DNA of 5,359 nucleotides, from assembly GCA_016181325.1 (NCBI GenBank), contig JACOZO010000094.1, positions 1 to 5,359 of the forward strand, given 5' to 3'. Under the pieces are notes generated by a model. The model was not told where the DNA came from, did no database searches, and was given only the letters and a program-made list of their open reading frames with translations. The position numbers and the translations under genes are program-made. Of this stretch, positions 1 through 4,349 are shown piece after piece (the stretch's first letter is position 1; the number at the start of each line of letters is the position of its first letter). Origin of the DNA: Candidatus Woesearchaeota archaeon. Its GTDB lineage: Archaea; Nanobdellota; Nanobdellia; Woesearchaeales; GW2011-AR4.

Positions 1-11
1 AAAACCGAAAA

Positions 12-20
12 GTATAAATA
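12..20 (+). promoter_or_regulatory. TATA box of the DUF2080-like gene
   Basis: The bases CGAAAAG followed by TATAAATA resemble an archaeal BRE plus TATA element. The centre near base 16 predicts a transcript start near 42, which would make the ATG at 44 nearly leaderless. The element merges into a long palindrome (16-37), so part of the match may simply reflect AT-rich sequence. Confidence 0.5.
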
Positions 21-37
21 TATATTAATATATATTT
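16..37. repeat. Perfect 22-bp AT palindrome
   Basis: The left half AAATATATATT is the exact reverse complement of the right half AATATATATTT. It contains only A and T. The bases just outside (AAAACCGAAA on the left, TTTCGTTTT on the right) are also roughly complementary with one extra base. It could be an operator for the small downstream gene, an end of a mobile element, or low-complexity sequence. The window edge prevents checking what lies to the left. Confidence 0.6.
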
Positions 38-43
38 CGTTTT

Positions 44-208
44 ATGGTGAGAAAAATCATGGTGCACAAAAACAAAGTCTCTTTTGAAGAAGAATTTGAG
101 GGAATGTTTGAGAAGAAGATAACCAAGTTTGGAACTGGTGCAAAGATTGATGCACCGAAAGAACACATTGGAAGAAATGTGCTAGTTTTTATTAAGAAGA
201 AGGATTAA
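44..208 (+). CDS. DUF2080-like transposon-associated small protein
   Basis: This 54-residue protein resembles the archaeal DUF2080 family (putative transposon-encoded proteins), which are about 50 residues long. The recognisable core is F-E-K-K-I-T-K-F-G-T-G-A-K-I-D-A-P-K, followed by IGRNVLVFIKK. The family pattern is an acidic/aromatic strand, then a TKFG-GAK-D-PK segment, then IG-V-V and a basic tail, which suggests a small beta-rich DNA-binding fold. No function is established that I know of; members often sit beside archaeal transposase genes. Two in-frame starts are possible: the ATG at 44, nearly leaderless from the TATA at 12-20, or the ATG at 59, which has GGTGA 8 bases upstream and gives 49 residues. 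I prefer 44 because the extra residues continue the basic N-terminal strand. No transposase is visible, so the gene may be a leftover of an insertion or continue an element to the left. Confidence 0.7.
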   Translation: MVRKIMVHKNKVSFEEEFEGMFEKKITKFGTGAKIDAPKEHIGRNVLVFIKKKD

Positions 209-550
209 TTGTGCAACAGAACATTAAAATGCAAATATAAATGCGGCGACAGGGCTTACTTTGTAAATCTCAACAAGATAAAAGATGACCAAAATGCGTA
301 CAAAGCCCTTGACGAAGAGCCTTTAATCAAGAATGAAGTTGACTCCAGCACAGGCAACAACTTCTTCATAATGAACGGCCAGAAGATGGTATCAGCCGCA
401 AAGCTGGACGGATTGAGCCTGGATTATCCAGAAATACTCTACCTTGACTTAAAGACAATATATCTTTACAAGATTTTTTTAGCAAACATCTTATCAATTT
501 CCTCAAACCCTTTTTTCTTCCAAAAATTGATTTGGGCTTTATCCAGATGA
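209..550 (+). CDS. Unrecognised reading frame, probably a gene fragment
   Basis: I do not recognise this product. The frame opens at TTG immediately after, and in the same frame as, the TAA of the DUF2080-like gene. It has no separate ribosome binding site. Codon choice in roughly residues 15-85 (AGG, ATA, AAG, GGC, CTG, GAC) resembles the metabolic genes downstream, so this part probably is or was coding. It is soluble in character, with acidic and Asn/Asp-rich stretches and segments such as NNFFIMNGQKM and YPEILYLDL. Two cysteines near the start (CKYKC) recall half a zinc knuckle, but no second pair is seen. The last 28 or so residues lie antisense to the end of the acetyltransferase gene (466 onward) and look like read-through. 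Most likely this is a piece of a gene cut by rearrangement. A real small gene expressed by coupling to its neighbour is less likely. Confidence 0.35.
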   Translation: MCNRTLKCKYKCGDRAYFVNLNKIKDDQNAYKALDEEPLIKNEVDSSTGNNFFIMNGQKMVSAAKLDGLSLDYPEILYLDLKTIYLYKIFLANILSISSNPFFFQKLIWALSR

Positions 551-936
551 AATATTGAGAGGGTCATCCATTTAGCGCCTTTCGCCTTAACCCATTCCAA
601 TGAATTCTCAAATAAATTAATGCCAAATTCCACTTTCCTGTATTCAGGCTCTACATATAGTTCTGAAATCTCAGCAACCCTCTCCATAAAAGGCTGTCTT
701 TGCTTTATTTGGACTGCGATATAACCAACAATCTTTTTATCATCAACTGCTATAAAAATACAATTATTTGGATTCTCAGTAAGATAAATTAAATGTGATT
801 TATGATCAACTGTAAAAAACCAGAATTCATTTACAGAATAAAATTTGTCTTTTTCCTGTTCTTTCTTGAATAGCCCATACTGAAGAGGCATGAGCTGCTT
901 GATGCCCTGCGAGTCTGCTATTCTGATTTCTGCCAT
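466..936 (-). CDS. GNAT-family N-acetyltransferase
   Basis: This 156-residue cytoplasmic protein has the length and order of a single GNAT domain, which transfers an acetyl group from acetyl-CoA to an amine. Residues 58-77 (NCIFIAVDDKKIVGYIAVQI) form the central beta strands. Residues 89-98 (EISELYVEPE) lead into the acetyl-CoA loop at 99-105, and FWKKKGFEEI (138-147) is the typical C-terminal 'aromatic-x-x-x-GF' motif. The substrate cannot be predicted; similar proteins acetylate peptide N-termini, ribosomal proteins, antibiotics or polyamines. The pyrophosphate loop reads YRKVEFGI, so the first glycine of the usual R-x-x-G-x-G/A is Glu103. I chose the ATG at 936 over the one at 957 because a TATA box sits about 25 bases upstream of 936, implying a leaderless mRNA, and the ATG at 957 lies at the edge of that box. 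The gene is clearly more AT-rich than the metabolic genes to its right, suggesting separate acquisition. Confidence 0.85.
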   Translation of the reverse strand: MAEIRIADSQGIKQLMPLQYGLFKKEQEKDKFYSVNEFWFFTVDHKSHLIYLTENPNNCIFIAVDDKKIVGYIAVQIKQRQPFMERVAEISELYVEPEYRKVEFGINLFENSLEWVKAKGAKWMTLSIFHLDKAQINFWKKKGFEEIDKMFAKKIL

Positions 937-1103
937 TTTCAAAACTAAAAGGGGCATTTATAAAAAACATTCAAAAATATAGAATTATAGGAATGTGGGT
1001 TGATTAAGCCTATTAATTTGTAAGATTTGCCGCTCAAGCTGTCTTTAGTATCAGGCCCTCAAGGCTATAACTCAAGAGAGTCTTTGTGTCAGAATGAAAA
1101 GGT
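937..1103. other. Intergenic spacer between two leftward genes
   Basis: The right part lies downstream of the nucleotidyltransferase gene and the left part holds the acetyltransferase promoter. No gene or clear terminator is seen. CTCAAG occurs three times on the plus strand (1033, 1058, 1071), without regular spacing. The change from the AT-rich left part of the window to the more GC-balanced metabolic genes falls here. Confidence 0.6.
957..964 (-). promoter_or_regulatory. TATA box of the acetyltransferase gene
   Basis: On the minus strand this reads TTTATAAA, preceded by a T run. Its centre is about 25 bases from the ATG at 936, the usual archaeal TATA-to-start distance, so transcription would begin at or very near that codon. 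Confidence 0.55.
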
Positions 1104-1955
1104 CTAATCCTCCTCAACCATCTGTATTCCCTGCCATTTCTTCTTCGCGATCTCCCACCTTTCAACGCTGCCGATGTCAAACCACTGCCCGGAAAAAGGG
1201 AATCCCCTCAGCCTTCCCATCTGCGCCAGTTTGGGAAATACGTCCTTTTCCAGCATTGAGAAGCCCGGCTTTATCATGTCAATGACCTCGGGCTCAAGTA
1301 TGTAAAAGCCCGCGTTGATGAGGTTGGAAGGCGCTTCCTCCCTTTTCGGCTTCTCCACAAACTCAACTATCCTGCTTCCCTCAAGCTTTGCAACGCCGTA
1401 ATGCGAAGGGTCTTCGACAGTCGTAAGCGCGATTGTGGCAAGCGCCCCTTTTCTTTTGTGCAGCCTGAACATCCTGGGTATGTTGATGTCCTTGAGCTCG
1501 TCCCCGTTTGAGCAGATGAAACTCTCAGTCAGGTGTTTCCTGGCAAGCAGCAAAGGCCCGGCAGTGCCCAGGGCATCCTCCTCTTCAACATAGGTTATGC
1601 TCAGCCCAAATTTGCTTCCGTCTCCAAAATAGTCCTTTATCTTTTCCTTCAGGTAGCCGACGGAAAGAATGATGTCCCTGATGCTGTATTTCCTCAGCAG
1701 GTCAAGAAGATGCTCCGTGACAGTTTTTCCGTTGACATCAAGAAGGGCTTTCGGCGTAGTATTCGTGTAAGGCCTCAGTCTTGTCCCCTTTCCACCGACT
1801 AGGAGGATAGCCTTGCCGGGGATATTTGACCCCAATGACTCCGCCAGCAGCAGCTCTATTTCCTGCGACCTGTTCTTTATGCCGGTACCGTCTATTCTCT
1901 TGTCTATCTGCTCAAGCAGCTTGCCGTCGAGCGTTATTGTTATCCTTTCTTTCAT
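1104..1955 (-). CDS. Sugar-phosphate nucleotidyltransferase with N-terminal RHH domain
   Basis: This 283-residue protein has two parts. Residues 1-42 (starting MKERITITLDGKLLEQID, then NRSQEIELLLAESL) form a ribbon-helix-helix DNA-binding domain of the CopG/Arc/MetJ type: one beta strand and two helices, with the NRS turn. From about residue 47 follows a nucleotidyltransferase of the RmlA/GalU/mannose-1-phosphate guanylyltransferase superfamily. Its signatures are GGKGTRLRPYT (54-64, NTP-binding loop), PKALLDVNGK (68-77), ALGTAG (128-133), NGDEL (150-154, metal-binding Asp152), EKP (201-203), NAGFYIL (214-220) and WFDIGS (258-263). The reaction is NTP + sugar-1-phosphate to NDP-sugar + pyrophosphate; whether it uses glucose or mannose cannot be decided here. 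No C-terminal left-handed beta-helix is present. I chose the ATG at 1955 because the RHH strand normally begins there and AGGGGG lies 4 bases upstream; an ATG at 1970 would add MIGGR. The gene diverges from glpX and may regulate itself. Confidence 0.88.
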   Translation of the reverse strand: MKERITITLDGKLLEQIDKRIDGTGIKNRSQEIELLLAESLGSNIPGKAILLVGGKGTRLRPYTNTTPKALLDVNGKTVTEHLLDLLRKYSIRDIILSVGYLKEKIKDYFGDGSKFGLSITYVEEEDALGTAGPLLLARKHLTESFICSNGDELKDINIPRMFRLHKRKGALATIALTTVEDPSHYGVAKLEGSRIVEFVEKPKREEAPSNLINAGFYILEPEVIDMIKPGFSMLEKDVFPKLAQMGRLRGFPFSGQWFDIGSVERWEIAKKKWQGIQMVEED

Positions 1956-1986
1956 TCTGCCCCCTATCATGCATTCTAAATCCCTT

Positions 1987-1995
1987 GTTTAAAAA
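1987..1995 (-). promoter_or_regulatory. TATA box of the nucleotidyltransferase gene
   Basis: On the minus strand this reads TTTTTAAAC, preceded by AAAAGG, a reasonable BRE. The predicted transcript start is near 1965, giving a leader of about ten bases that carries AGGGGG before the ATG at 1955. The same bases read as TTTAAAAA on the plus strand, but they lie too far from the preferred glpX start to serve it. Confidence 0.5.
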
Positions 1996-1997
1996 CC

Positions 1998-2033
1998 TTT
2001 TGATTTTAGTATGATAAGGTATGATAATCAAAA
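1998..2033. promoter_or_regulatory. Putative operator in the divergent promoter region
   Basis: TTTTGATT (1998-2005) and AATCAAAA (2026-2033) are exact inverted repeats. Between and overlapping them, TATGATAA occurs twice (2010-2017 and 2020-2027) at a 10-base step, one helical turn. The cluster sits between the TATA box of the RHH-nucleotidyltransferase gene and that of glpX and overlaps the glpX BRE. RHH proteins commonly bind tandem short half-sites in this way. The repeats are directly visible; the role is inferred. Confidence 0.4.
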
Positions 2034-2043
2034 AGTTTATATA
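2029..2043 (+). promoter_or_regulatory. BRE/TATA promoter of glpX
   Basis: CAAAAAG followed by TTTATATA (2036-2043) is a near-ideal archaeal BRE plus TATA box, the best in the window. It predicts a transcript start around 2063-2066, which lies inside the frame of the upstream ATG at 2011. It therefore argues that translation starts further down. Confidence 0.7.
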
Positions 2044-2065
2044 GAAGCCCTGAATCAAGTTGCGC

Positions 2066-2072
2066 AGGGGTG
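2066..2072 (+). promoter_or_regulatory. Ribosome binding site fixing the glpX TTG start
   Basis: AGGGGTG resembles the archaeal AGGTG-type Shine-Dalgarno sequence and ends 7 bases before the TTG at 2080. It would lie at the very 5' end of the mRNA predicted from the TATA at 2036-2043. Confidence 0.5.
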
Positions 2073-2079
2073 CAGTTTT

Positions 2080-3036
2080 TTGGACAGGAATCTCGCTATG
2101 GAGTTTGTAAGGGCTACTGAAGCTGCAGCCCTGAGCAGCGCGAGATGGGTCGGAAAAGGCGACAATAAAGCGGCGGACCATGCCGCAGTTGAAGCCATGA
2201 GGCATTTCTTCAACAATGTGGACATACAGGGCACAGTAGTCATAGGCGAAGGGGAAAGGGACGAGGCCCCGATGCTCTATATCGGCGAAAAACTGGGCAC
2301 CGGCAAGGGCATAAAAATTGACATCGCGGTCGATCCCCTTGAAGGCACCACAATCACGGCAAAAGGAGGCCCTAATGCCTTAAGCGTGCTTGCTGCAGGC
2401 CCGTCCGGCAGCATGCTCCATGCGCCTGACACCTACATGGACAAGATAGCGGTGGGCCCAAAGGCCATGGGCGCAATTGACCTTGACGCATCCGTCAGGG
2501 AAAATGTCGAGGCTGTCGCAGGAAAGCTGAAGAAGGAAATTGAGGAGCTCACAGTAATAATTCTTGAGAGGGATAGGCACCAAAAGCTCATAGAAGAAGT
2601 GAGGAAATGCGGCTGCAGGATTGTGCTGATTCCGGATGGAGATATTGCCGGGGCGCTGGCTCCTGCCATGCCTGACAGCGGCATAGATTTGCTTCTTGGC
2701 ATCGGAGCTGCCCCAGAAGGCGTTATCGGGGCCACAGGGCTGAAATGCCTTGGCGGCGAGATACAGGGAAGATTAAAGTTCAGGAACGAGGAAGAGAAGT
2801 CAAGGGCAAGGAAGATGGGAATAAAAGACCTTGACATGAAATTCAGCACAGACGACCTTTCAAGGGGAAATGAGACCATGTTCGCTGCAACGGGAGTCAC
2901 AGACGGCACTATACTCAGAGGCGTGAATTTCACAGGCGACGGCGCAGTGACGCACTCCATAGTGATGCGCTCAAAGACAAAGACCGTAAGGTTCATAGAA
3001 GGCCATCACAAGTTCGAGCATTTTCCGGAGTTTTGA
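2080..3036 (+). CDS. glpX: Class II fructose-1,6-bisphosphatase GlpX
   Basis: This enzyme hydrolyses fructose-1,6-bisphosphate to fructose-6-phosphate and phosphate with divalent metal in the cytoplasm, the committed gluconeogenic step. With the TTG start it has 318 residues and aligns with E. coli GlpX (recalled, about 336) from residue 1 without gaps across the active site. The metal ligands fall at the same numbers: Asp33, Glu57 (GEGE), Asp85 and Glu88 (DPLEGT), and Glu213 (APEG); Tyr119 is also kept. Other signatures are IGEGERDEAPMLYIGEK (55-71), IPDGD (184-188) and GIGAAPEGV (207-215). The shorter length comes mainly from a missing loop near residue 235. A start at the ATG at 2011 would add 23 residues that overlap the promoter and match nothing in the family, so I reject it. 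One oddity: GDNKAAD replaces GDKN-AD, moving the conserved lysine from 29 to 30. This bacterial-type enzyme is uncommon in archaea, suggesting transfer. Confidence 0.93.
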   Translation: MDRNLAMEFVRATEAAALSSARWVGKGDNKAADHAAVEAMRHFFNNVDIQGTVVIGEGERDEAPMLYIGEKLGTGKGIKIDIAVDPLEGTTITAKGGPNALSVLAAGPSGSMLHAPDTYMDKIAVGPKAMGAIDLDASVRENVEAVAGKLKKEIEELTVIILERDRHQKLIEEVRKCGCRIVLIPDGDIAGALAPAMPDSGIDLLLGIGAAPEGVIGATGLKCLGGEIQGRLKFRNEEEKSRARKMGIKDLDMKFSTDDLSRGNETMFAATGVTDGTILRGVNFTGDGAVTHSIVMRSKTKTVRFIEGHHKFEHFPEF

Positions 3037-3095
3037 TTTGATATTAGTATAAAAAAACATTAAATATCCATTTCAAACATTAAAAAAATTAATTC

Positions 3096-3236
3096 GGGGG
3101 GACAATAACCATCGCACTTTACGTACCTGCGATAGTCCCTCACACGCCCCTGTAATTAAGGATTAAAAGGTGCGGCTGTCGTTTTGCAATGACATGATGG
3201 ATAAGGCAAAACGACGGAAGGAAGAGTAAAGTTTTT
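3096..3236 (+). ncRNA. Candidate structured RNA or leader upstream of the aldolase operon
   Basis: Two hairpins are visible. In the first, GGGGGAC (3097-3103) pairs with GTCCCTC (3135-3141, one G-U), enclosing ATCGCA (3111-3116) with TGCGAT (3128-3133) across an uneven internal loop. In the second, GTCGTTTTGC (3178-3187) pairs perfectly with GCAAAACGAC (3206-3215), extended by C3176-G3217 and a U-G pair, around an 18-base loop. A TATA-like box at 3060-3067 would start transcription near 3090, and TTTTT at 3232-3236 could end it, which would give an RNA of about 140 bases. Alternatively it is a leader read through into the aldolase gene. It matches no RNA family I recognise: I looked for tRNA, TPP and fluoride riboswitch and C/D-box patterns and saw none that hold. 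Confidence 0.35.
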
Positions 3237-3258
3237 CATTGCAATTAAGGTAAAACGA
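3184..3258 (+). promoter_or_regulatory. Competing base-pairing segments (possible RNA switch)
   Basis: The left arm of the 10-bp hairpin has two further partners. TTGCAATGA (3184-3192) is exactly complementary to TCATTGCAA (3236-3244). TCGTTTTGC (3179-3187) can also pair with GTAAAACGA (3250-3258) with one G-U. These pairings exclude the 3178-3215 stem. TAAGGYAAAACGAY occurs twice (3202-3215 and 3246-3259), which creates the alternative. Such mutually exclusive folds are typical of regulatory leaders, but this is seen only by eye. Confidence 0.3.
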
Positions 3259-3318
3259 TAAAATAAAACTCGCAAATGCGCAAATGATTGTGAAGCGTGA
3301 TAAAAGATTCATTTCACA

Positions 3319-3326
3319 TTAAAATA
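3319..3326 (+). promoter_or_regulatory. Possible TATA box of the aldolase operon
   Basis: TTAAAATA within the run CACATTAAAATAC would place a transcript start near 3349, leaving a short leader that contains the GGTGATT site. The surroundings are very AT-rich, so the match is weak. If it is the true promoter, the structured element upstream is a separate RNA and not a leader. Confidence 0.3.
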
Positions 3327-3359
3327 CAAAATAAAAAAATCAATTATCAAAAACAAAAA

Positions 3360-3366
3360 GGTGATT
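3360..3366 (+). promoter_or_regulatory. Strong ribosome binding site of the aldolase gene
   Basis: GGTGATT is a full match to the core of the archaeal Shine-Dalgarno sequence (complement of the 16S rRNA 3' end) and ends 5 bases before the ATG at 3372. It fixes that start over the in-frame ATGs at codons 7 and 22. Confidence 0.75.
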
Positions 3367-3371
3367 AAAAA

Positions 3372-4325
3372 ATGAGCCACCATACGCATATGACAGCAAA
3401 AGAAGTTAATGTTCCTTGCGATGTCCCGAAGGGCATGGCGGATGAATATTCAAAGAACTATGCCGCTGCGACGCACAATACAGGAAGGCTGATGCTTTTT
3501 GCAGGAGACCAGATCGAGCATCTTAATGATGATTTCCACGGCAGGATCAAGGTTGACGGGAAGGAAGTCAGTATCCCATTGGATGACGCTGACCCCGAGC
3601 ATCTATTCAGGATAGCAGGCAAGGCAAGGATAGGGGTATTTGCGACTCAGCTCGGGCTGATTGCAAAATACGGAAGCTCTTACGGCAAAGTCCCTTATCT
3701 GGTAAAGCTCAACTCAAAATCCCATCTTGTGAAGACTGCTCAGAAGGACCCGAACAGCCTGGCTGCATGGTCTGTCGAGGATGTCGCCAGGTTCAGGAAG
3801 GATTCCGGGCTTAATATCCTGGGTGTCGGCTACACGGTTTATGCCGGCAGCGAGTTTGAAAGCGACATGCTCAGGGAGGCTGCGCAGGCTGCATTGAAGG
3901 CGCACCAGCACGGCCTGATTGCAGTGTTCTGGATGTACCCAAGAGGCAAGGCAGTGACTGATGAGAAAGACCCGCACATTGTTGCAGGAGCCGCAGGAGT
4001 CGGCGCCTGCCTTGGGGCTGATTTTGTAAAGGTGAATTACCCGAAGCCAAAGGAAGGCAAATCAGCAGAAGCTTTCAAGGAGGCTGTTTTGGCTGCAGGC
4101 AAAAGGACAAAGGTCATCACAGCAGGCGGGAGCTCCAAAGGCGTCCGTGACTTTCTGCAGGAGACCTGGGACCAGATCAACATAAGCGGCTGCTGCGGGA
4201 ACGCGACAGGAAGGAATATCCACCAGAAGCCCCTGGACGAGGCTGTAAGGCTTGCAAACGCAATTTCCGCAATTACACTGGACGGCAAAAGCGTCGATGA
4301 TGCGATGAAGGTTTATGGAGGCTGA
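3372..4325 (+). CDS. Class I fructose-bisphosphate aldolase, DhnA type
   Basis: This 317-residue TIM-barrel protein of the DeoC/LacD/DhnA superfamily catalyses the reversible condensation of glyceraldehyde-3-phosphate and dihydroxyacetone phosphate to fructose-1,6-bisphosphate through a Schiff base. Lys220 in GADFVKVNYP is the Schiff-base lysine. It lies 31 residues after Tyr189 in FWMYPRGKAV, the same spacing as Tyr146 to Lys177 in the Thermoproteus tenax enzyme as I recall it, with Trp187 matching Trp144. The early FAGDQIEHLNDDF (43-55) carries the acidic catalytic residue and phosphate contacts. AGGSS (251-255) and GNATGRNI (276-283) form the C-terminal phosphate-binding loops. The form with AGDQ-EHLNDDF belongs to the longer subgroup found in some archaea and bacteria. 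The GAPDH gene follows after 24 bases, so the two probably share a transcript and supply gluconeogenesis with GlpX. A related DhnA-family aldolase activity (for example on 2-amino-3,7-dideoxy sugars) cannot be fully excluded. Confidence 0.9.
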   Translation: MSHHTHMTAKEVNVPCDVPKGMADEYSKNYAAATHNTGRLMLFAGDQIEHLNDDFHGRIKVDGKEVSIPLDDADPEHLFRIAGKARIGVFATQLGLIAKYGSSYGKVPYLVKLNSKSHLVKTAQKDPNSLAAWSVEDVARFRKDSGLNILGVGYTVYAGSEFESDMLREAAQAALKAHQHGLIAVFWMYPRGKAVTDEKDPHIVAGAAGVGACLGADFVKVNYPKPKEGKSAEAFKEAVLAAGKRTKVITAGGSSKGVRDFLQETWDQINISGCCGNATGRNIHQKPLDEAVRLANAISAITLDGKSVDDAMKVYGG

Positions 4326-4339
4326 CTGGATAATCCAGC

Positions 4340-4345
4340 AGGTGG
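4340..4345 (+). promoter_or_regulatory. Ribosome binding site of the GAPDH gene
   Basis: AGGTGG lies 4 bases before the ATG at 4350, inside the 24-base spacer after the aldolase stop. Separate initiation on a shared mRNA is the likely arrangement. Confidence 0.6.
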
Positions 4346-4349
4346 AACC

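Larger units (their letters stand above)
3037..3371 (+). other. 335-base non-coding region between glpX and the aldolase gene
   Basis: No convincing gene lies here. The left part (3037-3095) is AT-rich with candidate TATA boxes at 3048-3055 (TATAAAAA) and 3060-3067 (TTAAATAT), and AAACATTAAA occurs twice (3055-3064 and 3075-3084). The middle (3096-3236) is GC-richer and folds into hairpins. The right part (3237-3371) is again AT-rich, with two adjacent copies of CGCAAATG (3271-3286), a possible TATA box and the aldolase ribosome binding site. Confidence 0.7.

Noticed and set aside
1033..1076. Three CTCAAG copies as a repeat array or CRISPR-like element
   Set aside because: Units are only six bases, unevenly spaced (25 and 13 bases), with no longer shared repeat.
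1094..1285. Plus-strand frame at the 3' end of the nucleotidyltransferase gene
   Set aside because: Antisense to the conserved WFDIGS-containing end of that gene, with biased Ser/Pro/Arg composition; a shadow frame.
2433..2996. Long minus-strand frame (187 codons) opposite glpX
   Set aside because: It lies wholly antisense to the conserved GlpX frame, has Ser/Pro/Ile-rich low-complexity composition and no family motif; it is a shadow of codon bias.
3090..3175. tRNA or C/D-box RNA in the glpX-aldolase spacer
   Set aside because: No cloverleaf, T-loop or CCA-proximal acceptor pattern, and no matched C (RUGAUGA) and D (CUGA) boxes at proper spacing.
3194..3229. Eleven-codon frame MMDKAKRRKEE inside the second hairpin, as a possible leader peptide
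   Set aside because: No ribosome binding site at a suitable distance, and the sequence is already explained by the hairpin; too short to support by itself.
4326..4338. CTGGAT-A-ATCCAG palindrome between the aldolase and GAPDH genes, as a terminator
   Set aside because: The stem is short, has no T run after it, and lies only a few bases before the GAPDH ribosome binding site, so an operon junction is more likely.
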